From Amaranthus tricolor (Eukaryota > Streptophyta > Magnoliopsida > Caryophyllales > Amaranthaceae): 64,000 bases of DNA. Below are positions 27,410-40,916 of this stretch, one piece after another; positions within the stretch are counted from its first letter, which is position 1, and each line of letters opens with the position of its first letter. The notes under the pieces are model-generated. The model searched no databases. It saw nothing but the letters and a program-made list of their open reading frames with translations, and had not been told where the DNA came from. Location of the stretch: contig NC_080059.1 in NCBI RefSeq assembly GCF_026212465.1, positions 24,381,292-24,445,291 on the forward strand, in the 5' to 3' direction. The translations under genes and the position numbers were made by a program.

Positions 27410-28080
27410 ATTTAGAATTGATCCTTGTTCATTCTTCATCGTTCATTCTTCATTGATCATTGATCCTTGTTCATTCTTCATCGTTCATTCGTCATTGACC
27501 ATTAATCCTTGTTCATTCTTCATCGTTCATTCTCCATTGATCATTGATCCTTGTTCATTCTTCATCGTTCATTCGTCATTGATCATTGATCCTTGTTCAT
27601 TCTTCATCGTTCATTCGTCATTGACCATTAATCCATGTTCATTCTTCATCGTTCATTCTTCATTGATCATTGATCCTTGTTCATTCTTCATCGTTTATTC
27701 GTCATTGATCATTGATCCTTGTTCATTCTTCATTGATCATTGATCCTTGTTCATTCTTCATCGTTCATTCGTCATTGATCATTGATCCCTATTCATTCTT
27801 CATCGTTCATTCGTCATTGACCATTACTCCTTGTTCATTCTTCATCGTTCATTCTTCATTGATCATTGATCCTTGTTCATTCTTCATCGTTCAATCTTCT
27901 TTGATCATTGATCCTTGTTCATTCTTCATTGATCATTGATCCTTGTTCATTCTTCATCGTACATTCGTCATTGATCATTGATCCTTGTTCATTCTTCATC
28001 GTTCATTCGTCATTGATCATTGATCCTTGTTCATTCTTCATCGTTCATTCGTCATTAACCATTACTCCTTGTTCATTCTT
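27410..28080 (+). repeat. 5738-bp-offset duplication, copy 1
   Basis: About 0.67 kb matching 33148-33818, with shared rare GATCCCTATTCATTC (27785 and 33523) and TTTAGAATTG (27411 and 33149). The same segment recurs near 35.92 and 43.29 kb. The offset contains two 41-bp monomers, and 5738 + 2 is 820 modules. Confidence 0.82.
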
Positions 28081-28099
28081 CATTGATCATTGATCCTTG

Positions 28100-30055
28100 T
28101 TCATTCTTCATCGTTCATTCTTCTTTGATCATTGATCCTTGTTCATTCTTCATCGTTCATTCGTCATTGATCATTGATCCTTGTTCATTCTTCATCGTTC
28201 ATTCGTCATTGATCATTGATCCTTGTTCATTCTTCATTGTTCATTCGTCATTGACCATTAATCCTTGTTCATTCTTCATTGATCATTGATCCTTGTTCAT
28301 TCTTCATCGTTCATTCGTCATTGACCATTAATCCTTGTTCATTCTTCATCGTTCATTCGTCATTGACCATTAATCCTTGTTCATTCTTCATCGTTCATTC
28401 TCCATTGATCATTGATCCTTGTTCATTCTTCATCGTTCATTCTTCATTGATCATTGATCCTTGTTCATTCTTCATCATTCATTCGTCATTGACCATTAAT
28501 CCTTGTTCATTCTTCATCGTTCATTCTTCATTGATCATTATTCCTTGTTCATTCTTCATTGAGAATTGATCCTTGTTCATTCTTCATCGTTCATTCTTCA
28601 TTGATCATTGATCCTTGTTCATTCTTCATCGTTCATTCTTCATTGATCATTGATCCTTGTTCATTCTTCATCGTTCATTCTTCTTTGATCATTAATCCTT
28701 GTTCATTCTTCATTGATCATTGATCCTTGTTCATTCTTCATCGTTCATTCGTCATTGATCATTGATCCTTGTTCATTCTTCATCGTTCGTTCGTCATTGA
28801 TCATTGATCCTTGTTCATTCTTCATCGTTCATTCGTCATTGACCATTAATCCTTGTTCATTCTTCATCGTTCATTCTTCATTGATCATTGATCCTTGTTC
28901 ATTCTTCATCGTTCATTCGTCATTGACCATTAATCCTTGTTCATTCTTCATCGTTCATTCTTCATTGATCATTGATCCTTGTTCATTCTTCATCGTTCAT
29001 TCGTCATTGATCATTGATCCCTGTTCATTCTTCATCGTTCATTCGTCATTGACCATTACTCCTTGTTCATTCTTCATCGTTCATTCTTCATTGATCATTG
29101 ATCCTTGTTCATTCTTCATCGTTCAATCTTCTTTGATCATTAATCCTTGTTCATTCTTCATTGATCATTGATCCTTGTTCATTCTTCATCGTTCATTCGT
29201 CATTGATCATTGATCCTTGTTCATTCTTCATCGTTCATTCGTAATTGATCATTGATCCTTGTTCATTCTTCATCGTTCATTCGTCATTGACCATTAATCC
29301 TTGTTCATTCTTCATCGTTCATTCTTCATTGATCATTGATCCTAGTTCATTCTTCATCGTTCATTCGTCATTGACCATTAATCCTTGTTCATTCTTCATC
29401 GTTCATTCGTCATTGACCATTAATCCTTGTTCATTCTTCATCGTTCATTCTCCATTGATCATTGATCCTTGTTCATTCTTCAACGTTCATTCTTCATTGA
29501 TCATTGATCCTTGTTCATTCTTCATCGTTCATTCGTCATTGACCATTAATCCTTGTTCATGCTTCATCGTTCATTCTTCATTGATCATTGTTCCTTGTTC
29601 ATTCTTCATCGTTCATTCTTCATTGAGAATTGATCCTTGTTCATTCTTCATCGTTCATTCTTCTTCGTTCATTCTTCATTGATCATTGATCCTTGTTCAT
29701 TCTTCATCGTTCATTCTTCATGGATCATTGATCCTTGTTCATTCTTCATCGTTCATTCTTCTTTGATCATTGATCCTTGTTCATTCTTCATTGATCATTG
29801 ATCCTTGTTCATTCTTCATCGTTCATTCGTCATTGATCATTGATCCTTGTTCATTCTTCATCGTTCATTCGTCATTGATCATTGATCCTTGTTCATTCTT
29901 CATCGTTCATTCGTCATTGACCATTAATCCTTGTTCATTCTTCATCGTTCATTCTTCATTGATCATTGATCCTTGTTCATTCTTCATCGTTCATTCGTCA
30001 TTGACAATTAATCCTTGTTCATTCTTCATCGTTCATTCTTCATTGATCATTGATC
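28100..30055 (+). repeat. Domain B segment with rare markers shared with 36.7-37.6 and 42-46.7 kb
   Basis: No exact long duplication boundary was worked out here. It is still the 42-bp array, with h4 TCCATTG near 28400 and 29450, TTCATCATTC near 28470, TTCGTTCG near 28790, CCTAGTTC near 29342, an extended monomer at 29640 and TTCATGG near 29718. The same marker order occurs at 42.0-42.7, 44.3-45.2, 45.8-46.7, 50.5-50.95 and 58.9-59.4 kb. Confidence 0.75.
29640..29695 (+). repeat. Extended 56-bp monomer (eight modules), type example of 12 copies
   Basis: An extra pair of modules is inserted after h3. The inserted h2-like module starts at 29661, 37134, 39402, 45122, 46648, 50882, 52505, 54645, 55079, 59313, 60936 and 63076. 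It reads TTCTTCG in six copies (29661, 37134, 39402, 45122, 46648, 55079) and TTCATCG in the other six. In most copies the next monomer but one carries TTCATGG in place of h4, one of the few ATG triplets on the + strand. Together with the 28-bp form this shows gain and loss in whole 14-bp steps. Confidence 0.88.
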
Positions 30056-31523
30056 CTTGTTCATTCTTCATCGTTCATTCTCCTTTGATCATTGATCCTT
30101 GTTCATTCTTTATTGATTATTGATCCTTGTTCATTCTTCAACGTTCATTCGTCATTGATCATTGATCCTTGTTCATTCTTCATTGATCATTGATTCTTGT
30201 TCATTCTTCATCGTTCATTCGTCATTGATCATTGATCCTTGTTCATTCTTCATCGTTCATTCGTCATTGACCATTACTCCTTGTTCATTCTTCATCGTTC
30301 ATTCTTCATTGATCATTGATCCTTGTTCATTCTTCATCGTTCATTCTTCTTTGATCATTTATCCTTGTTCATTCTTCATTGATCATTGATCCTTGTTCAT
30401 TCTTCATCGTTCATTCGTCATTGATCATTGATCCTTGTTCATTCTTCATCGTTCATTCGTCATTGATCATTGATCCTTGTTCATTCTTCATTGATCATTG
30501 ATCCTTGTTCATTCTTCATCGTTCATTCGTCATTGATCATTGATCCTTGTTCATTCTTCATCGTTCATTCGTCATTGACCATTAATCATTGTTCATTCTT
30601 CATCGTTCATTCTTCATTGATCATTGATCCTTGTTCATTCTTCATCGTTCATTCGTCATTGACCATTAATCCTTGTTCATTCTTCATCGTTCATTCTTCA
30701 TTGATCATTGATCCTTTTTCATTCTTCATCGTTCATTCTTCATTGAGAATTGATCCTTGTTCATTCTTCATCGTTCATTCGTCATTGACCATTAATCCTT
30801 GTTCATTCTTCATCGTTCATTCTTCATTGATCATTGTTCCTTGTTCATTCTTCATCGTTCATTCTTCATTGATCATTGATCCTTGTTCATTCTTCATCGT
30901 TCATTATTCATTGATCATTGATCCTTGTTCATTCTTCATCGTTCATTCTTCATTGATCATTGATCTTTGTTCATTCTTCATCGTTCATTCGATATTGAGC
31001 ATTGATCCTTGTTCATTCTTCATCGTTCATTCTTCATTGATCATTGATCCTTGTTCATTCGTTATCGTTCATTTGTCATTGATCATTGATCCTTGTTCTT
31101 CTTCATCGTTCATTCGTCATTGATCATTGATCCTTGTTCATTCTTCATCGTTCATTCGTCATTGACCATTAATCCTTGTTCATTCTTCATTGATCATTGA
31201 TCCTTGTTCATTCTTCATCGTTCATTCGTCATTGACCATTAATCCTTGTTCATTCTTCATCGTTCATTCGTCATTGACCATTAATCCTTGTTCATTCTTC
31301 ATCGTTCATTCTCCATTGATCATTGATCCTTGTTCATTCTTCATTGATCATTGATCCTTGTTCATTCTTCATCATTCATTCGTCATTGACCATTAATCCT
31401 TGTTCATTCTTCATCGTTCATTCTTCATTGATCATTGTTCCTTGTTCATTCTTCATCGTTCATTCTTCATTGAGAATTGATCCTTGTTCATTCTTCATCG
31501 TTCATTCTTCATTGATCATTGAT
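30055..31523 (+). repeat. 1469-bp back-to-back tandem repeat, unit 1
   Basis: Unit 1 of an adjacent pair. Markers TCCTTTG (30080 and 31549), GATTCTTG, GATCATTTATCC, AATCATTGTTC and the GATATTG block recur exactly 1469 bp apart. The translations of the two units are identical over every stretch compared. With one 41-bp monomer added back the period is 1470, which is 35 monomers. Confidence 0.9.
30890..31125 (+). repeat. GATATTG marker block of domain B, type example of 12 copies
   Basis: A fixed string of variants: ATTCATTG in place of h4, then h6 ATCTTTG, then h4 GATATTG with h5 AGCATTG, then h2 GTTATCG with h4 usually TGTCATTG-type, then the 41-bp monomer. GATATTG starts at 30991, 32460, 35231, 40718, 41725, 43037, 47978, 49290, 52212, 56409, 57721 and 60643. 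In all twelve the 41-bp monomer starts exactly 102 bp later. The block is never seen in domain A. The copies at 52212 and 60643 have lost the TTTGTC change nearby. Confidence 0.9.
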
Positions 31524-32992
31524 CCTTGTTCATTCTTCATCGTTCATTCTCCTTTGATCATTGATCCTTGTTCATTCTTTATTGATTATTGATCCTTGTT
31601 CATTCTTCAACGTTCATTCGTCATTGATCATTGATCCTTGTTCATTCTTCATTGATCATTGATTCTTGTTCATTCTTCATCGTTCATTCGTCATTGATCA
31701 TTGATCCTTGTTCATTCTTCATCGTTCATTCGTCATTGACCATTACTCCTTGTTCATTCTTCATCGTTCATTCTTCATTGATCATTGATCCTTGTTCATT
31801 CTTCATCGTTCATTCTTCTTTGATCATTTATCCTTGTTCATTCTTCATTGATCATTGATCCTTGTTCATTCTTCATCGTTCATTCGTCATTGATCATTGA
31901 TCCTTGTTCATTCTTCATCGTTCATTCGTCATTGATCATTGATCCTTGTTCATTCTTCATTGATCATTGATCCTTGTTCATTCTTCATCGTTCATTCGTC
32001 ATTGATCATTGATCCTTGTTCATTCTTCATCGTTCATTCGTCATTGACCATTAATCATTGTTCATTCTTCATCGTTCATTCTTCATTGATCATTGATCCT
32101 TGTTCATTCTTCATCGTTCATTCGTCATTGACCATTAATCCTTGTTCATTCTTCATCGTTCATTCTTCATTGATCATTGATCCTTTTTCATTCTTCATCG
32201 TTCATTCTTCATTGAGAATTGATCCTTGTTCATTCTTCATCGTTCATTCGTCATTGACCATTAATCCTTGTTCATTCTTCATCGTTCATTCTTCATTGAT
32301 CATTGTTCCTTGTTCATTCTTCATCGTTCATTCTTCATTGATCATTGATCCTTGTTCATTCTTCATCGTTCATTATTCATTGATCATTGATCCTTGTTCA
32401 TTCTTCATCGTTCATTCTTCATTGATCATTGATCTTTGTTCATTCTTCATCGTTCATTCGATATTGAGCATTGATCCTTGTTCATTCTTCATCGTTCATT
32501 CTTCATTGATCATTGATCCTTGTTCATTCGTTATCGTTCATTTGTCATTGATCATTGATCCTTGTTCTTCTTCATCGTTCATTCGTCATTGATCATTGAT
32601 CCTTGTTCATTCTTCATCGTTCATTCGTCATTGACCATTAATCCTTGTTCATTCTTCATTGATCATTGATCCTTGTTCATTCTTCATCGTTCATTCGTCA
32701 TTGACCATTAATCCTTGTTCATTCTTCATCGTTCATTCGTCATTGACCATTAATCCTTGTTCATTCTTCATCGTTCATTCTCCATTGATCATTGATCCTT
32801 GTTCATTCTTCATTGATCATTGATCCTTGTTCATTCTTCATCATTCATTCGTCATTGACCATTAATCCTTGTTCATTCTTCATCGTTCATTCTTCATTGA
32901 TCATTGTTCCTTGTTCATTCTTCATCGTTCATTCTTCATTGAGAATTGATCCTTGTTCATTCTTCATCGTTCATTCTTCATTGATCATTGAT
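31524..32992 (+). repeat. 1469-bp back-to-back tandem repeat, unit 2
   Basis: Second unit directly abutting the first. It then continues into a string (TCCATTG, TTTAGAATTG) not seen after unit 1. Boundaries are good to about one monomer. Confidence 0.9.
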
Positions 32993-33960
32993 CCTTGTTC
33001 ATTCTTCATCGTTCATTCGTCATTGACCATTAATCCTTGTTCATTCTTCATCGTTCATTCTCCATTGATCATTGATCCTTGTTCATTCTTCATCGTTCAT
33101 TCGTCATTGATCATTGATCCTTGTTCATTCTTCATCGTTCATTCTTCATTTAGAATTGATCCTTGTTCATTCTTCATCGTTCATTCTTCATTGATCATTG
33201 ATCCTTGTTCATTCTTCATCGTTCATTCGTCATTGACCATTAATCCTTGTTCATTCTTCATCGTTCATTCTCCATTGATCATTGATCCTTGTTCATTCTT
33301 CATCGTTCATTCGTCATTGATCATTGATCCTTGTTCATTCTTCATCGTTCATTCGTCATTGACCATTAATCCTTGTTCATTCTTCATCGTTCATTCTTCA
33401 TTGATCATTGATCCTTGTTCATTCTTCATCGTTTATTCGTCATTGATCATTGATCCTTGTTCATTCTTCATTGATCATTGATCCTTGTTCATTCTTCATC
33501 GTTCATTCGTCATTGATCATTGATCCCTATTCATTCTTCATCGTTCATTCGTCATTGACCATTACTCCTTGTTCATTCTTCATCGTTCATTCTTCATTGA
33601 TCATTGATCCTTGTTCATTCTTCATCGTTCAATCTTCTTTGATCATTGATCCTTGTTCATTCTTCATTGATCATTGATCCTTGTTCATTCTTCATCGTTC
33701 ATTCGTCATTGATCATTGATCCTTGTTCATTCTTCATCGTTCATTCGTCATTGATCATTGATCCTTGTTCATTCTTCATCGTTCATTCGTCATTAACCAT
33801 TACTCCTTGTTCATTCTTCATCGTTCATTCTTCATTGATCATTGATCCTTGTTCATTCTTCATCGTTCATTCTTCTTTGATCATTGATCCTTGTTCATTC
33901 TTCATCGTTCATTCGTCATTGATCATTGATCCTTGTTCATTCTTCATCGTTCATTCGTCA
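31570..33960 (+). repeat. 2771-bp-offset duplication, copy 1
   Basis: About 2.4 kb matching 34341-36731, including the GATATTG block (32460 and 35231) and the CCCTATTC marker (33523 and 36294). With one 41-bp monomer added back the offset is 2772, exactly 66 monomers. One visible difference is TTTATTG in copy 2 near 34616 in place of TTCATTG. Confidence 0.88.
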
Positions 33961-34019
33961 TTGATCATTAATCCTTGTTCATTCTTCATCGTTCATTCTT
34001 CTTTGATCATTGATCCTTG

Positions 34020-35110
34020 TTCATTCTTCATTGATCATTGATCCTTGTTCATTCTTCATCGTTCATTCGTCATTGATCATTGATCCTTGTTCATTCTTCA
34101 TCGTTCATTCGTCATTGATCATTGATCCTTGTTCATTCTTCATCGTTCATTCGTCATTGACCATTAATCCTTGTTCATTCTTCATCGTTCATTCTTCATT
34201 GATCATTGATCCTTGTTCATTCTTCATCGTTCATTCGTCATTGACAATTAATCCTTGTTCATTCTTCATCGTTCATTCTTCATTGATCATTGATCCTTGT
34301 TCATTCTTCATCGTTCATTCTTCTTTGATCATTGATCCTTGTTCATTCTTTATTGATTATTGATCCTTGTTCATTCTTCAACGTTCATTCGTCATTGATC
34401 ATTGATCCTTGTTCATTCTTCATTGATCATTGATTCTTGTTCATTCTTCATCGTTCATTCGTCATTGATCATTGATCCTTGTTCATTCTTCATCGTTCAT
34501 TCGTCATTGACCATTACTCCTTGTTCATTCTTCATCGTTCATTCTTCATTGATCATTGATCCTTGTTCATTCTTCATCGTTCATTCTTCTTTGATCATTT
34601 ATCCTTGTTCATTCTTTATTGATCATTGATCCTTGTTCATTCTTCATCGTTCATTCGTCATTGATCATTGATCCTTGTTCATTCTTCATCGTTCATTCGT
34701 CATTGATCATTGATCCTTGTTCATTCTTCATTGATCATTGATCCTTGTTCATTCTTCATCGTTCATTCGTCATTGATCATTGATCCTTGTTCATTCTTCA
34801 TCGTTCATTCGTCATTGACCATTAATCATTGTTCATTCTTCATCGTTCATTCTTCATTGATCATTGATCCTTGTTCATTCTTCATCGTTCATTCGTCATT
34901 GACCATTAATCCTTGTTCATTCTTCATCGTTCATTCTTCATTGATCATTGATCCTTTTTCATTCTTCATCGTTCATTCTTCATTGAGAATTGATCCTTGT
35001 TCATTCTTCATCGTTCATTCGTCATTGACCATTAATCCTTGTTCATTCTTCATCGTTCATTCTTCATTGATCATTGTTCCTTGTTCATTCTTCATCGTTC
35101 ATTCTTCATT
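34020..35110 (+). repeat. 3233-bp-offset duplication, copy 1
   Basis: About 1.1 kb matching 37253-38343. The offset plus one 41-bp monomer is 3234, exactly 77 monomers. Copy 2 has private changes, such as ATCATTATTC near 38060 and GAGAATTGTACC near 38220. Confidence 0.82.
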
Positions 35111-36731
35111 GATCATTGATCCTTGTTCATTCTTCATCGTTCATTATTCATTGATCATTGATCCTTGTTCATTCTTCATCGTTCATTCTTCATTGATCAT
35201 TGATCTTTGTTCATTCTTCATCGTTCATTCGATATTGAGCATTGATCCTTGTTCATTCTTCATCGTTCATTCTTCATTGATCATTGATCCTTGTTCATTC
35301 GTTATCGTTCATTTGTCATTGATCATTGATCCTTGTTCTTCTTCATCGTTCATTCGTCATTGATCATTGATCCTTGTTCATTCTTCATCGTTCATTCGTC
35401 ATTGACCATTAATCCTTGTTCATTCTTCATTGATCATTGATCCTTGTTCATTCTTCATCGTTCATTCGTCATTGACCATTAATCCTTGTTCATTCTTCAT
35501 CGTTCATTCGTCATTGACCATTAATCCTTGTTCATTCTTCATCGTTCATTCTCCATTGATCATTGATCCTTGTTCATTCTTCATTGATCATTGATCCTTG
35601 TTCATTCTTCATCATTCATTCGTCATTGACCATTAATCCTTGTTCATTCTTCATCGTTCATTCTTCATTGATCATTGTTCCTTGTTCATTCTTCATCGTT
35701 CATTCTTCATTGAGAATTGATCCTTGTTCATTCTTCATCGTTCATTCTTCATTGATCATTGATCCTTGTTCATTCTTCATCGTTCATTCGTCATTGACCA
35801 TTAATCCTTGTTCATTCTTCATCGTTCATTCTCCATTGATCATTGATCCTTGTTCATTCTTCATCGTTCATTCGTCATTGATCATTGATCCTTGTTCATT
35901 CTTCATCGTTCATTCTTCATTTAGAATTGATCCTTGTTCATTCTTCATCGTTCATTCTTCATTGATCATTGATCCTTGTTCATTCTTCATCGTTCATTCG
36001 TCATTGACCATTAATCCTTGTTCATTCTTCATCGTTCATTCTCCATTGATCATTGATCCTTGTTCATTCTTCATCGTTCATTCGTCATTGATCATTGATC
36101 CTTGTTCATTCTTCATCGTTCATTCGTCATTGACCATTAATCCTTGTTCATTCTTCATCGTTCATTCTTCATTGATCATTGATCCTTGTTCATTCTTCAT
36201 CGTTTATTCGTCATTGATCATTGATCCTTGTTCATTCTTCATTGATCATTGATCCTTGTTCATTCTTCATCGTTCATTCGTCATTGATCATTGATCCCTA
36301 TTCATTCTTCATCGTTCATTCGTCATTGACCATTACTCCTTGTTCATTCTTCATCGTTCATTCTTCATTGATCATTGATCCTTGTTCATTCTTCATCGTT
36401 CAATCTTCTTTGATCATTGATCCTTGTTCATTCTTCATTGATCATTGATCCTTGTTCATTCTTCATCGTTCATTCGTCATTGATCATTGATCCTTGTTCA
36501 TTCTTCATCGTTCATTCGTCATTGATCATTGATCCTTGTTCATTCTTCATCGTTCATTCGTCATTAACCATTACTCCTTGTTCATTCTTCATCGTTCATT
36601 CTTCATTGATCATTGATCCTTGTTCATTCTTCATCGTTCATTCTTCTTTGATCATTGATCCTTGTTCATTCTTCATCGTTCATTCGTCATTGATCATTGA
36701 TCCTTGTTCATTCTTCATCGTTCATTCGTCA
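34341..36731 (+). repeat. 2771-bp-offset duplication, copy 2
   Basis: Copy of 31570-33960. The copies part near 33960/36731, where copy 1 has ATCATTA and copy 2 has TTCATTG followed by an ACCATTA monomer. Confidence 0.88.
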
Positions 36732-36789
36732 TTGATCATTGATCCTTGTTCATTCTTCATTGTTCATTCGTCATTGACCATTAATCCTT

Positions 36790-38340
36790 GTTCATTCTTC
36801 ATTGATCATTGATCCTTGTTCATTCTTCATCGTTCATTCGTCATTTACCATTAATCCTTGTTCATTCTTCATCGTTCATTCGTCATTGACCATTAATCCT
36901 TGTTCATTCTTCATCGTTCATTCTCCATTGATCATTGATCCTTGTTCATTCTTCATCGTTCATTCTTCATTGATCATTGATCCTTGTTCATTCTTCATCA
37001 TTCATTCGTCATTGACCATTAATCCTTGTTCATTCTTCATCGTTCATTCTTCATTGATCATTGTTCCTTATTCATTCTTCATCGTTCATTCTTCATTGAG
37101 AATTGATCCTTGTTCATTCTTCATCGTTCATTCTTCTTCGTTCATTCTTCATTGATCATTGATCCTTGTTCATTCTTCATCGTTCATTCTTCATGGATCA
37201 TTGATCCTTGTTCATTCTTCATCGTTCATTCTTCTTTGATCATTGATCCTTGTTCATTCTTCATTGATCATTGATCCTTTTTCATTCTTCATCGTTCATT
37301 CGTCATTGATCATTGATCCTTGTTCATTCTTCATCGTTCATTCGTCATTGATCATTGATCCTTGTTCATTCTTCATCGTTCATTCGTCATTGACCATTAA
37401 TCCTTGTTCATTCTTCATCGTTCATTCTTCATTGATCATTGATCCTTGTTCATTCTTCATCGTTCATTCGTCATTGACAATTAATCCTTGTTCATTCTTC
37501 ATCGTTCATTCTTCATTGATCATTGATCCTTGTTCATTCTTCATCGTTCATTCTTCTTTGATCATTGATCCTTGTTCATTCTTTATTGATTATTGATCCT
37601 TGTTCATTCTTCAACGTTCATTCGTCATTGATCATTGATCCTTGTTCATTCTTCATTGATCATTGATTCTTGTTCATTCTTCATCGTTCATTCGTCATTG
37701 ATCATTGATCCTTGTTCATTCTTCATCGTTCATTCGTCATTGACCATTACTCCTTGTTCATTCTTCATCGTTCATTCTTCATTGATCATTGATCCTTGTT
37801 CATTCTTCATCGTTCATTCTTCTTTGATCATTTATCCTTGTTCATTCTTCATTGATCATTGATCCTTGTTCATTCTTCATCGTTCATTCGTCATTGATCA
37901 TTGATCCTTGTTCATTCTTCATCGTTCATTCGTCATTGATCATTGATCCTTGTTCATTCTTCATTGATCATTGATCCTTGTTCATTCTTCATCGTTCATT
38001 CGTCATTGATCATTGATCCTTGTTCATTCTTCATCGTTCATTCGTCATTGACCATTAATCATTATTCATTCTTCATCGTTCATTCTTCATTGATCATTGA
38101 TCCTTGTTCATTCTTCATCGTTCATTCGTCATTGACCATTAATCCTTGTTCATTCTTCATCGTTCATTCTTCATTGATCATTGATCCTTTTTCATTCTTC
38201 ATCGTTCATTCTTCATTGAGAATTGTACCTTGTTCATTCTTCATCGTTCATTCGTCATTGACCATTAATCCTTGTTCATTCTTCATCGTTCATTCTTCAT
38301 TGATCATTGTTCCTTGTTCATTCTTCATCGTTCATTCTTC
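36790..38340 (+). repeat. 2268/2254-bp-offset duplication, copy 1
   Basis: Matches about 39058-40594. The offset falls from 2268 to 2254 near 39.8 kb because copy 2 lost one 14-bp module pair (a second short monomer near 39805). Both values are whole modules (324 and 322), and no 41-bp monomer lies between. Confidence 0.83.
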
Positions 38341-39201
38341 ATTGATCATTGATCCTTGTTCATTCTTCATCGTTCATTCGTCATTGATCATTGATCCTTG
38401 TTCATTCTTCATTGTTCATTCGTCATTGACCATTAATCCTTGTTCATTCTTCATTGATCATTGATCCTTGTTCATTCTTCATCGTTCATTCGTCATTGAC
38501 CATTAATCCTTGTTCATTCTTCATCGTTCATTCGTCATTGACCATTAATCCTTGTTCATTCTTCATCGTTCATTCTCCATTGATCATTGATCCTTGTTCA
38601 TTCTTCATCGTTCATTCGTCATTGATCATTGATCCTTGTTCATTCTTCATCGTTCATTCGTCATTGACCATTAATCATTGTTCATTCTTCATCGTTCATT
38701 CTTCATTGATCATTGATCCTTGTTCATTCTTCATCGTTCATTCGTCATTGACCATTAATCCTTGTTCATTCTTCATCGTTCATTCTTCATTGATCATTGA
38801 TCCTTTTTCATTCTTCATCGTTCATTCTTCATTGAGAATTGATCCTTGTTCATTCTTCATCGTTCATTCGTCATTGACCATTAATCCTTGTTCATTCTTC
38901 ATCGTTCATTCTTCATTGATCATTGTTCCTTGTTCATTCTTCATCGTTCATTCTTCATTGATCATTGATCCTTGTTCATTCTTCATCGTTCATTCGTCAT
39001 TGATCATTGATCCTTGTTCATTCTTCATTGTTCATTCGTCATTGACCATTAATCCTTGTTCATTCTTCATTGATCATTGATCCTTGTTCATTCTTCATCG
39101 TTCATTCGTCATTGACCATTAATCCTAGTTCATTCTTCATCGTTCATTCGTCATTGACCATTAATCCTTGTTCATTCTTCATCGTTCATTCTCCATTGAT
39201 C
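37970..39201 (+). repeat. 616-bp tandem duplication (two units)
   Basis: Two adjacent units meet near 38585. CCTTTTTCATTC recurs at 38185 and 38801, and AATCATT at 38057 and 38673, both 616 bp apart. 616 is 88 modules but 14.67 monomers, so the exchange kept the 7-bp register without keeping the 42-bp register. It includes short monomers. Confidence 0.8.
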
Positions 39202-39909
39202 ATTGATCCTTGTTCATTCTTCATCGTTCATTCTTCATTGATCATTGATCCTTGTTCATTCTTCATCATTCATTCGTCATTGACCATTAATCCTTTTTCA
39301 TTCTTCATCGTTCATTCTTCATTGATCATTGTTCCTTATTCATTCTTCATCGTTCATTCTTCATTGAGAATTGATCCTTGTTCATTCTTCATCGTTCATT
39401 CTTCTTCGTTCATTCTTCATTGATCATTGATCCTTGTTCATTCTTCATCGTTCATTCTTCATGGATCATTGATCCTTGTTCATTCTTCATCGTTCATTCT
39501 TCTTTGATCATTGATCCTTGTTCATTCTTCATTGATCATTGATCCTTGTTCATTCTTCATCGTTCATTCGTCATTGATCATTGATCCTTGTTCATTCTTC
39601 ATCGTTCATTCGTCATTGATCATTGATCCTTGTTCATTCTTCATCGTTCATTCGTCATTGACCATTAATCCTTGTTCATTCTTCATCGTTCATTCTTCAT
39701 TGATCATTGATCCTTGTTCATTCTTCATCGTTCATTCGTCATTGACAATTAATCCTTGTTCATTCTTCATCGTTCATTCTTCATTGATCATTGATCCTTG
39801 TTCATTCTTCTTTGATCATTGATCCTTGTTCATTCTTTATTGATTATTGATCCTTGTTCATTCTTCAACGTTCATTCGTCATTGATCATTGATCCTTGTT
39901 CATTCTTCA

Positions 39910-40916
39910 TTGATCATTGATTCTTGTTCATTCTTCATCGTTCATTCGTCATTGATCATTGATCCTTGTTCATTCTTCATCGTTCATTCGTCATTGACCA
40001 TTACTCCTTGTTCATTCTTCATCGTTCATTCTTCATTGATCATTGATCCTTGTTCATTCTTCATCGTTCATTCTTCTTTGATCATTTATCCTTGTTCATT
40101 CTTCATTGATCATTGATCCTTGTTCATTCTTCATCGTTCATTCGTCATTGATCATTGATCCTTGTTCATTCTTCATCGTTCATTCGTTATTGATCATTGA
40201 TCCTTGTTCATTCTTCATTGATCATTGATCCTTGTTCATTCTTCATCGTTCATTCGTCATTGATCATTGATCCTTGTTCATTCTTCATCGTTCATTCGTC
40301 ATTGACCATTAATCATTGTTCATTCTTCATCGTTCATTCTTCATTGATCATTGATCCTTGTTCATTCTTCATCGTTCATTCGTCATTGACCATTAATCCT
40401 TGTTCATTCTTCATCGTTCATTCTTCATTGATCATTGATCCTTTTTCATTCTTCATCGTTCATTCTTCATTGAGAATTGATCCTTGTTCATTCTTCATCG
40501 TTCATTCGTCATTGACCATTAATCCTTGTTCATTCTTCATCGTTCATTCTTCATTGATCATTGTTCCTTGTTCATTCTTCATCGTTCATTCTTCATTGAT
40601 CATTGATCCTTGTTCATTCTTCATCGTTCATTATTCATTGATCATTGATCCTTGTTCATTCTTCATCGTTCATTCTTCATTGATCATTGATCTTTGTTCA
40701 TTCTTCATCGTTCATTCGATATTGAGCATTGATCCTTGTTCATTCTTCATCGTTCATTCTTCATTGATCATTGATCCTTGTTCATTCGTTATCGTTCATT
40801 TGTCATTGATCATTGATCCTTGTTCTTCTTCATCGTTCATTCGTCATTTATCATTGATCCTTGTTCATTCTTCATCGTTCATTCGTCATTGACCATTAAT
40901 CCTTGTTCATTCTTCA
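39910..40916 (+). repeat. 1007-bp back-to-back tandem repeat, unit 1
   Basis: GATTCTTG, GATCATTTATCC, AATCATTG, CTTTTTC, the GATATTG block (40718 and 41725) and the 41-bp monomer (40820 and 41827) recur 1007 bp apart. Adding back one base gives 1008, exactly 24 monomers. Unit 1 has the private change CATTTATCATTG near 40848. Confidence 0.9.
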
